From positions 749,001-813,000 of the forward strand of contig OU452231.1 of assembly GCA_911728455.2 (NCBI GenBank): a stretch of 64,000 bases of DNA, in the 5' to 3' direction. Both the position numbers and the translations under genes were made by a program. The notes beneath the pieces are model-generated. The model worked only from the letters and a program-made list of their open reading frames with translations. It was not told the origin of the DNA and ran no database searches. Below are positions 1 to 9,500 of this stretch, in pieces. Position 1 is the first letter of the stretch. Every line of letters begins with the position of its first letter. The DNA comes from Marthasterias glacialis (taxonomy: Eukaryota; Echinodermata; Asteroidea; Forcipulatida; Asteriidae).

Positions 1-75
1 GGTACGATAAGGCCGTGGTCGCAGGTTCAAATCCTGCTCCAGTCAATTTTCTTTGTTCCCCCAAGAATTGAACTG
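1..75 (+). repeat. tRNA-derived SINE, 3' part, cut by window edge
   Basis: The first 45 bases read as the anticodon arm, variable loop and T arm of a tRNA-like sequence. The T stem GCAGG/CCTGC is perfect around the loop TTCAAAT, and TCCAGTC follows as the 3' acceptor strand. The continuation after CCAGTCAATTTT resembles the copy at 29549, so this is a dispersed tRNA-headed SINE and not a working tRNA gene. Confidence 0.6.
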
Positions 76-260
76 AACAAAAATTTACCCAGTCAGTTTC
101 CCTTGTGGTTTATTGCTTGACTTTTTCGAATCTGAAGAACAAGGCAAGATGGGGAAATCGTAATAAATGGCTGTACATAGTCTGCTAATGAGTACTGGAA
201 CATACTGTGTTTAGAGAAACATGTGTTTCAGTAAGGTACCTAACAGAGTCATGCGCAATA

Positions 261-560
261 AAAATAATAATAATAATAATAACTAGTTCTTGTATAGCGC
301 ATTTCTCAATAACGTTTCAATGCGCTTTACATTAGTGCCCTGGTCATTGGGCCAATAACAATCCTGTAATCTTTCTCAGCTTCCTGGGGAGTATACAGCC
401 CCGAGCTGCCGTGGTGCTCTGGAGGCTTTTTCAAAGACAGTATCAACCTCTTCCCTCGCAGGTACCCATTTATACCCCTGGGCAATATACTGTGGACTGT
501 GTTAAATCTATTCTCGGATGAGCCCATCCCAAAAATAATCAAGAAGATATCATTCATGTT
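261..560 (-). repeat. SINE-like repeat with (TAA)n end
   Basis: A (TAA)n run at about 264-281 is followed by text with GCGCTTTACATTAGTG and CAGGTACCCATTTATACCCC. The same order of motifs recurs at 54105-54415, where a tRNA-like head follows. Orientation is taken from the head in that second copy. Confidence 0.55.
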
Positions 561-1166
561 TACTGGCTTTGGTAGTCTAGAATTTCCTTTTGTTTAATCC
601 ATGGACAAAAGAGCAATTGTGGGTTTACGCTCCTCTAACCACCAGACTACATTCCTCTCACCTCCTCCTCCAGACTGCCCTTTGTTATGAAATTCCTTCT
701 AAACCTATTCATTACAAAACACTTTTGAGAGTCCAATTAGGCCTTTCTGTCAAACTAAAGTACCAGGTAAAGAGTAACATTTGTCCTCCTTGGGAGCAGC
801 CAAGCGAAGCAGAAAGCAGTGGGTCTGACATTGTCAGGGCATTTCTTAAGATCTGAGACTGTCTTGGCAGTAAGTTTATTGCTCCATGGTCACATGACTC
901 ATGTTGGTTATTACAGAAGGAGATTGGGCAGGGACTCTAAGATTATCACTGTACATATATCAAGACATTTTCTAATCTTGTTAAAACATCTTTCCAATCG
1001 AGTCGTCTAAAAAATCCACATCCAAAACCGTAGTTTTGATGCTTCATGGTTTATTGAAGCCTGTGGGCCACAGTACAGGGTACTTTGGTGGGAATTTCTT
1101 GTTTTTGTGAAAAGTAAATGCAAGTATTAAGTTATACATTAAGAGACTTGTTTTGTTTTTTTACAG

Positions 1167-1548
1167 GTGCGAGGCAAGCGTGGATTAGTGCCATCCAACT
1201 TCATTGAAGAAATATCCATGTCGGGCTCTCACCACGGCAGGAAGGTAAATTATTTTCCTCTAACGAAGCGGAAAGAAAGAACAACTTTTAAATCAAAGTT
1301 TGGATTAGTGAAGACCCAGATACTTTGTGAGTGCAAGATAGCATGGATGATCATAGATTATATATTTCATTATATTTTTGTATTAGAAGTATAGCAGTTC
1401 AAAATCTCATAGGAATGGAAGTGGCGACACACAGAGACACAGAGAGGGTGACAGACGGGGGAGTAAAGAGGGTGCACGGACTTCTACAAAGACTTCTGGT
1501 AGGACGAGGGAGGACCAGAAAAGACACGGTTCAGCATCAAGGGTTTAA
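1167..1548 (+). CDS. C-terminal exons of an SH3-domain protein, RIM-binding-protein-like (5' part outside window)
   Basis: Two coding exons are supported. The first, 1167-1244, follows a pyrimidine-rich TTTTTTTACAG acceptor and ends at AAG|GTAAAT. Its 26 codons hold RGKRGLVPSNFIEEIS, the end of an SH3 fold with the ALVPSNY-type strand. The second, 1387-1548, follows TTTTTGTATTAG and keeps the frame (phase 0). It adds 53 residues of Ser/Arg/Lys/Gly-rich tail, then TAA. In RIM-BP proteins the last SH3 domain ends with GLVPSNFLEE a short distance before the C-terminus, which is the best match from memory. RIM-BP tethers calcium channels to RIM at the active zone. Other SH3 proteins share this strand, so the family name is tentative while the SH3 reading is fairly firm. 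Confidence 0.5.
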
Positions 1549-2217
1549 AAGACCGTCCATCTAGACTTCTTTAAATTTTTGCAGCCCATCTATATCTGTC
1601 AATTACAAAAGGTTTAGTGAATGAAAAGTGGATCCCACCTGCAATGTTACTGTTGGAAATGCTTGCAGACACTTCATTTTTATGTGAAATTTTACACTAT
1701 TCACATTTTGTACTCCAGTACATTACTGTTGCAGTTTGGTTCACATGAGACAAATTGCCTGTGTATTTACCTTCTATTTACAAACCAACAATTCTTACGC
1801 ATCATGTAATATGTGGACTTACATGTATATTTGCAAGTTTGCTGTCCAAAATGATGAACAAATTTTTTATTTACAAAGGAATGGTTCAGTTAGTAAATAT
1901 GCAGTTCATGTTAATTACATGGGGTCATACAGTCATTGACCTCAACTGTTGCATATTAATCAAAGTTGGGTTAGACTTCTCTGTAGCTAACCGACTAATG
2001 AGCTTTTTTGTTTGGTGATGTGTGGACATAATGATCTAGTGGTGTGTTTCCTGCACAGGTTCATCAAGCCAGATGATGTCAGAGGAGAACAACTTAACAA
2101 CAATTAATCTGTTTTTTTGTGCAATGTGCTTTTTGCTTAAGTGCCTTTGTAGAGTTGGCATTGACCATTTATTTATTTGATCTTGTTATCATTTGTTTAA
2201 ATTCTACCAGAAATAAA
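1549..2217 (+). terminator. 3' UTR of the SH3 gene with AATAAA at 2212-2217
   Basis: AT-rich, non-repetitive sequence follows the stop codon, and the first clear AATAAA on the + strand is at 2212-2217. The end is inferred; no cDNA is available. Confidence 0.4.
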
Positions 2218-2220
2218 GTG

Positions 2221-3780
2221 GAATATGTCTGTAAATCTATGTAATATTTAGCTTTCATCCTGGCTAGTGTAACAGTTTCAAACAGGAAGCTTTTACTTTC
2301 CTGTCTTAATATTTCTTAATGTAATTTTGATGATTCACAAGAATGCCCTCAGCTCCAAAAGAGAAAACAAAATTAAAAATTTGTTGATTATTTGTCAATA
2401 TGTTTTGATGATTTCCAATTTTAAAATCAAGGAATCTTAATGGCTTATTTTTATCTATTTAGTATTTATTTTCAAATCCCTTTTAAAAGGTAACGAATCT
2501 AAGCTGTTTACAGAACCGTCCATTGTCACGCAATACAATTATTTAAACAAAGTTCTAGAAATTATTCAAAAAAGCTTATATTATACTATAAAACATTTGT
2601 CCGTCCGGAAAGTGTTGTGACAATTTGCCAAAATAGGTCCATCATTTCGCATTTTTGCCTGTTATATCTAAATGTATTTTTAATTTTTTTCACAGCTTTT
2701 TTTTATAACAAAAATTAAGTCATTATGTCAGCACTGCATTCAATTTAAAAGAAAGACGTACAAGAAGAGGCTGTTATTTTTAGCCTGCCCTTTTGGGAAG
2801 TGGTAAAGTTGTCATTTTTCAAATGTAGTGTTTTGTAAATTTAATTTAATTGTAATATAAATAAATGCATTATCATAAGTTCATATGATATGTATGATTT
2901 AAGTCAATTTGTAATTTTTGATAATTTTGTTATACCAGGAAACTTTTGTTACTCTTTGATATTGTCAGGCTGTTGTTTAAAGGGGTGGGGTTTTCGAGGC
3001 GGTGCCAGAAGTAGATTTTGTTATTATTATTATTATTGGGTTTTTTTTCTTTTCTTTTTTTTTTTTAGGGGGGGGGGGCTTATAATTTGCTCAAAATCTG
3101 CAGCATCTATGGTTTGTATGTGTTTGAATCAAGAAAACAAATCAAGTAATTATTTTGTAAATTGATTTATTTTGGATCGGTTCCCCCTTTGAGAGGAATA
3201 TGTTGTGAATTTGTGTCGTTAATCATAAAAGTGTAACAGATAATTCTGAAATGAATTTCAGAAGTGGTATGTGTGGTCTTTATGTTGAAATTGAGACAAT
3301 GATTTGCATGTACATGTATTTGGTATTTATTTGAGCTCAAAAGACCTAAAACACTAAAATGTGATCTTGGCATAATTTTTTTTTACCATTAGACAAAGTG
3401 CCTTCACTAAAGAAACAAATTAAAAGAATATTTTTGCATTTACTTCATAGACTTTGGTTAAAACGAAGTCAATTTGCAAGATATAATGTAACATGAATAG
3501 CTGCTGTATCAATATTCGAGTAAATAATGACTCTGATTTTGGAATTTATATACAAATCAAAATGGATACAGTTGGAAGCTGCCATTTTGTTTGTGTGTGT
3601 GCTTAATTGTGCAGTTAATTATTAAAGAGATTTCACAAAGATTTCTTTAAATGCATACTCTTGTCTGGTTGTGGTGTTCATTTTAAAAGCTTACTGTCAG
3701 TTTCTTGTAAAACAAAATTATTGGATGTGGTTGTTTGTTTGTGTTGTGGCAGGCAGTTGCATTCACACGTAGAGTACTTT
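2221..3780. other. Intergenic, no gene seen
   Basis: AT-rich sequence with simple runs: T and G runs at 3043-3079 and TTA repeats near 3020-3037. No open frame has exon-like borders on either strand. Confidence 0.5.
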
Positions 3781-3784
3781 AAGC

Positions 3785-4150
3785 GGGACTGATCGCTGGT
3801 ACACACACATTCTTTTTAACACCTACTAATTGGTACTCCCTATTGTTTTATTATTCCCTTTTCTAAATCTAAAGAATCCGTCTGTGGGGACAGGGTTTGA
3901 CAAAGAAAAACTTGGGACCTTTGTTCCATTGTAAAACTGCACCCACAACTATGTGTGTGCTCGTCCACTCGTATAATTCTTACAAGTTGAGCTCAAGTTC
4001 CTGCCTTCATGAACCATCGAACATCCCAGTATTTAAGCTCCATGCTGCATCAGAGTCCAGCATTCTTCTGAAGATGATCAGAGTATACTGATCGAAACGT
4101 CGAGACCACTCCGGCTCTTTTCAGAGCCAACACTCCTTTCAAAAGAGATT
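3785..4150 (+). repeat. Retroelement-like repeat ending in a GATCGAAACGTC motif
   Basis: The part at 3790-3960 is the inverted counterpart of 27890-28010. Both contain CAATGGAACAAAGGTCCC and AATAGGGAGT when read in the same direction. The right part contains GAAGATGATCAGAG and CTGATCGAAACGTC, a stem followed by CGAAACG of the kind seen at the ends of Penelope-like elements. No protein is readable. Assignment to that class is inference. Confidence 0.4.
4113..4128 (+). promoter_or_regulatory. Exact histone-type 3' stem-loop motif
   Basis: GGCTCT-TTTC-AGAGCC is a six-base-pair stem with a four-base loop, identical to the canonical replication-dependent histone mRNA terminator. A purine-rich CAAAAGAGA follows about 13 bases later, where a histone downstream element would sit. 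No histone reading frame is present upstream, so its role here is unknown. Confidence 0.5.
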
Positions 4151-4639
4151 CAAACACATGGTTGTACCCGCAAGTTTACTAGTTAATAGTGTATTCTTAA
4201 TTCTTACAAAGATACGAAGACTTCCTGTTTTGAGGTACGGTTGTTCTAAGACTTTAATCCCAGAAGAAAGATTCAGCAGACAAAAACTGACGACAGGATT
4301 ACAGAAGACAAGCCAGCGGGTCTATGACCACAAATAAAACTCCACGCTACAACATACAAAACACCCTGTACAAAGGGTTTAAAATACACACCTGTATAGT
4401 AACCGTAGAAAAGGAATGTAACGGTACAATTAAGCAGTATAGTTGGTCACTTTTGAAATGGCCTTGGATCAGGACAGATGATGTAACAGAAATTATGTTC
4501 TTGCCTCAATAAATCGTATTTAATTGTATTTTACATAATGTCACAGTTCTACAGAGTGGTTCCATAAGTGTAACTTCTGCTCAGTAAGAAAAACCATGGA
4601 AAACGCAAGGGACAGCGATTTAATGGTGCGATTGAGCTC

Positions 4640-5570
4640 TTTTTATTACTGGAAATTAAATGAGCCACGAAATTACATCAGCAAGTAAATCGAAATATAA
4701 AATGATTAGATACATTGCAAGTGGCAAATTAAAATACAAAACTTCAGTTACAAGTAATGGTCAATAAGGACAATTTCAATGGACAACTTGGTAAAATGTA
4801 CAAAAGCTATAGGCTAATCAAATCATACAGTGGTTCTTTTAATGTCAACGACAAAGGAGAGTAGACAAAATCGAAAAATTAAAAGGAATTTTACTTCACC
4901 GGCTGAGGAGAAGATCGGAACATGAACAAAACTGTAGCACTGGAGAAAATAATCGACAATAAAATACAACAAATCAGCGATAATGCTCCCAGCAGGTTTC
5001 CGTGCGTTTACAACTGGATCTGGAAATGGACAGATGCGGGCTCCTATAATACGACGTCTTCGAAGTCCAGGAAAAGCAACAAATCGAGAAGCGGTGCAAG
5101 TTGGAGAGATGAACCGCGTCACTTCTATACCAAAGCGAAACCATGGAAACTGTGCGTCTGTACCAACAGAAAAAAAATGATGCAAATAACACGTTCCTAA
5201 TGCAACTACTGAAGGGTCACACCAAATGTAAATTCTTCTTGAATCCTAGTCCATTTCGCGATGGTATGAGCGCAAACAGGGGACCTGATGGTCACGCACT
5301 CGGACAGGAAAATTCAACTTTTGGATTGGTCAAAATCCTAAACCAATTATGTCCGTAGGAGTTTAGACCAATCAGGATGAGGAAAGATATTTTTAAGAAA
5401 TGCATGGTCAGCAAAAGATGACCACAAATAATGTGCAAGGACGATGGCCAATGTGGCCAAACTAGAACACTAAGTAAGACAAAGAAAACTGCCCTTCCTG
5501 CAAATAGTGAAAATGCAGACACGCTGACGTAATTTCCCAAGGGGAAGAGCTCAATTCCGGACATGCTAAA
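4640..5570 (-). other. Possible unknown minus-strand gene
   Basis: On the - strand a strong acceptor (TTTTTTTTCTGTTGGTACAG) precedes an exon starting at 5157. It stays open to a stop near 4823, and AATAAA (TTTATT on +) lies at about 4642-4647. Upstream, 5292-5564 is open for 90 residues and very hydrophobic, starting MSGIELFPLGNY. The pieces resemble no family known to me and no donor joining them is obvious. It may be a short unknown gene or chance. Confidence 0.2.
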
Positions 5571-5924
5571 AATGTGCTGTAGTCAGCAGATTACCGTGAG
5601 AACATAAAAGCTTCCCTCCACGCATGTAACATACGGAGTGGTTTAAGACATCTTACCATACACAAACATAGGCGAGGGCCAACAAATATTTCGTTGATTT
5701 AAAGTTAACTTTATTTATTTTATAAATTTGCATATGCTTTATTTATTGACAGATGCATATCTTGTTTTTCATGTCTGTGACTAGTTGAACAGGCTTTGGA
5801 GCTATACCGCAGTGTAGTCATCACATGTTGGGGTTTGTAAGTTATGTGCCTTTATTATTAATCTATTCACTCGACCTTATTACTAAATAAATAATTGTCT
5901 GTGTATATTTTTGTAAAGGATATT

Positions 5925-6190
5925 TCATTTTCTTTTTGTTATGTTTCATTTCTTAATTCTGGTTGCTCAAGGATTCTCGGACAAAAGCGATCTTCATCTC
6001 TATACCGGTACTAGCCCAGAACCCCATTGAGAGAAGATAGTTTTAGATGTGGGAGGAAATTAAAACCCGAAGTTTATTCCAGGGAAAACCCACACAATCA
6101 GGTAGGGACTGAAAACCAAATCCACACAGTGCCCCGGCGAGATTCGAACCGGGATCATCAGCGCGCGGTGTCTTAGCCAAATAAATAAGA
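5925..6190 (-). repeat. SINE with tRNA-like head
   Basis: Shares with 33445-33845 the stretches ACCCCATTGAGAGAAG, CAGGGAAAACCCAC, CAGGTAGGGACTGAAAA and the B-box GATTCGAACCGGG. The head lies at the right, so the element reads on the - strand. It ends about 110 bp upstream of the presumed SIMC1-like promoter. Confidence 0.7.
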
Positions 6191-6301
6191 CTAGACACTA
6201 CAGACAGCCTGAATATTGAGACTGGTGATTCTGCCGCTGAATGAGAGGAAGTCGCGGCAGAAATGTTTAGTAAAGGGCGCCACCTCTTGTTGGTTACGTA
6301 G

Positions 6302-6313
6302 GGCGCATGCGCG
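6302..6313 (+). promoter_or_regulatory. NRF1-type palindrome in the presumed promoter
   Basis: GGCGCATGCGCG contains the NRF1 core GCGCATGCGC. It lies 177 bp before the start codon at 6490, in a locally CpG-rich stretch without a TATA box. This fits a housekeeping promoter. The transcription start is not determined. Confidence 0.45.
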
Positions 6314-6479
6314 AGTTGGGGTCATCAATCGTCACACACGGGTCATACAAGTCCCTTCGATTTACCGCGCTGAAATAAAAATAAAAACATGCTGGAATTG
6401 CCTTTTCAGTGGAGAGATTTTGTCAAACCTGCTGAAATTTGGGTCTAGTTTACGCCCTTCGAATCTGCAAGCATCCACC

Positions 6480-6539
6480 ATGAATCTCCATGGATTCAGA
6501 CATAATCACTATTTTAGATTCATCAGAGGAAGATGTTGA
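6480..6539 (+). CDS. Upstream ORF overlapping the SIMC1-like start
   Basis: An ATG in strong context (CCACCATGA, A at -3) lies 10 bases before the predicted main start and in another frame. It encodes 19 residues and stops at 6539, inside the main reading frame. It could lower initiation at 6490, whose context has T at -3 and G at +4. Regulatory use is inference. Confidence 0.4.
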   Translation: MNLHGFRHNHYFRFIRGRC

Positions 6540-9500
6540 AACTGTTGATCTGACATCAGACAACAACAACGGCGCCTTCAACATGCTTGGCCTCGGTCAC
6601 CACCACCACCACCAGCAGCCACAGCCCGACCACCACCGGCACAGCAGCACGCCGCTGGATCTTCACGGAGGTGAAATGGAGCTGTTCTCAGTTGACACAG
6701 GAACAAGACTCCCCTTATCAATCCAGGATAAACTTTGTAAAGCATACAGTTCACCTTCAACGCCTTACAACATGTACAATGGTGAACAAAATGGTCATTT
6801 TTTGGATGTTGATCGACCATTTGAGTTCGAGTCGACCCTTCCTAGATCCAGAACACATTCCACTGTGGCGTCAACGACGCTTGAATGCACACGTTCCAAG
6901 GAAGATATTCACGCAGCTAAACATTATGTAGGCCTACACAAGAATGGTGAGCAACAACATCAAAGAAAGAATGGGAAGAAGAAGAAGCGACAACACGGTT
7001 TCAAGAAGAACAGACACCGTAGTAGGCCTAGTAGGTGTGATTCCACTCAGATAATGTCGTCTGACAGCGATTTTGATGAAGAGGTAAACTTGTCTTGTGG
7101 AAACACATGTGTTTTTTTTAATCAATCATAATAAAATCATGAAGATCAATTCAGGATCAAATGAACACACTGCAGAACACAACTTGCACATTTTCACTCA
7201 TTATCCTACATCATGACAGCTAGACCCTAGACCCAGTAACTGGGCTGGGGCGCTGAACTCCTTTTTTTGAGATTTTGACATTCATTGTGCTGTACAAAAA
7301 ACTACATAGGCCTACTCCTTTTTTTTCTTTAAGATTTTGACTTTATCGGTCGTACTACTTTATTGGCGCTGTGACAAAGTGGATTAAAAAAAAATCTGTG
7401 GTACCCTGTTAAAAAAATTGCCAAAATTACGACAAATTCTCTATACAGAATTGCTGGAAAATCACCTGCTGGCTTCTCAAGATATCAAAGATGAAATAAA
7501 AGGCATTTAGGCCTATTTGTACTCACGATCAGTTTCTGTCCTCCAAATCAATGAATTTTTTAGCCCACTAAAAGTACAGCCATTATCTGCATTTCACTCT
7601 GTGTAGCCATTGTGGGGGGTCGTTTACACTCCACAGCCTTTGTCGTAATTTTGGCAATTTTTTGAACAGGGTACCACAGATTCGTTTTAATATCCACTTC
7701 GTCACAGCGCCAATACATTATACCTGACTAGGGCGCTACCGACCGATAAAGTCAAAATCTCAAAAAAAGAACAGCGCCCAAGTTACTGGGTCCACATATG
7801 ACAGCATTACCACACCCACTGTACACGTGCCAGCTCCAAACATCATCAGAAGACCCATTGACATTGCAATTGTATTGACCAAGATTGTCTACAATGACTT
7901 GCGCAAAAACTAAGCCAGGTGGTTATGTGTTAAATACATTTACATGTGTTTAACATGTGTTTAACATGTGTTTATACATGTGTTTATACATGTGTTTATA
8001 CATGTGTTTAACATGTGTTTAACATGTGTTTATACATGTGTTTAACACATGTGTTTAACACATGTGTTAGACATAAATCTTCATAATAATGCCCTCCTCT
8101 ATTGTAAGAAATTTGTCTAACCGTAAAAATCAAGATTTTTAAGTTAAATTACACGTAAACGAATGCCAGCTTTGGAACCGGAAATAAGTGAAACGGGCGC
8201 GTACAACCAATGCGTGCGCGTATGACGTGGTGGCTTACCAATAGGATAGTCCAAGTTATCTGGACCCAACAATTTTTTAATATTTGGACATGATCTGGCA
8301 TATGTAGGGTCTGAGTGAAGTCCCCTCCAAACTTGGTACCTATACAGTGTACAAATGTCAAGTTTCCTGAAGTACGTAGGAGATATTGCCGGTTTATGGT
8401 GGTCTGATTGTGTCGATTGCCTTTTTTAAAAGGGATAAATTTTCGGCTAAAATAGACATTCATTGCCAAAATGGACCGCACCTTGTGAAACTACATGTAT
8501 ACTGGTTGAGCTAATTTTTAGGATTTGCGCAATTTTAGGAATTATGTAGTCAAGTCTACCATACGCGTATTTGTCACTGTAGAACCGAAGTAACGCTGCG
8601 CCCTCTACTGGTCATATAGCGTACTTGAGCAAGCTGTTTACAGTTTGTATTCATTTATTCACACACGAACACGGGCATAGTTACAGTTGCCATAGAATTG
8701 GCCAATGAGACTGCTCAGACGAGTCCATTTTATGTGAGGGTGATCTTTATCTTGCAGAAATTGTAAATAAATACCATACAAAACGTTTGCAAGTAGATAT
8801 TTGTCTTTAATTACTTCATTATTATCTTATTTTATTGTGTTAAAATTCTGTTGGTTATACGACCTTTACTTTATCCTTTTTTTAAGATCGTCATAAAGCT
8901 TCGTAATAATGAAGAGTACCTAGGGTAAATAGTCATTGCGCTGGTCCCATGACCGGCTCTACTTCATCCATTACGTCCATGACTATACACGTACTTGTTG
9001 AAATGAAACAAGGAAGATACTGATATTATTATTGGTTTCCTTTCGAACTCAGTACACCATGAGAAAAATTCAACATAACATGAACAATCACAAGTCAACA
9101 CAGACGTGGGACAAGACAAATTAATCGATCACAAACCACCACATACGAGTGGGTAAACTCCATTCTGTGCAAGTTGCATTGTTCATATTCATGATAGTAT
9201 AAATATTTATAGATTTATGGAATTCATCCAATCAGATGCTTCCGTACGAAATCGGCTGAAGAGCCCATAGGCCACGTACAAACGGAAAACAGCTTTCTCA
9301 AGTCCGTAACGTGAGCAGTTACCACACGATAGCAGTCTCACATGATAGCATGTGTGCTGAATGACCAGTAGAGGGCGCTGCGGTACTTTGGTTCTACAGT
9401 GACAAATACGGTAGGAATTATGTGAAGGTGCTTAAATTCAAGTCAGAGGTTTAAAGTTAGACTTGAATGACAAGCTGATGTCAAAAGTTCAAGGACCTGT

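Noticed and set aside
6578-7125. Minus-strand and second-frame ORFs over the first SIMC1-like exon
   Set aside because: Shadows of the real frame, which has the SUMO-interacting motifs and a proper donor.
7936-8072. CRISPR-like array
   Set aside because: Units are contiguous 11-13 bp repeats without unique spacers, and the genome is eukaryotic.
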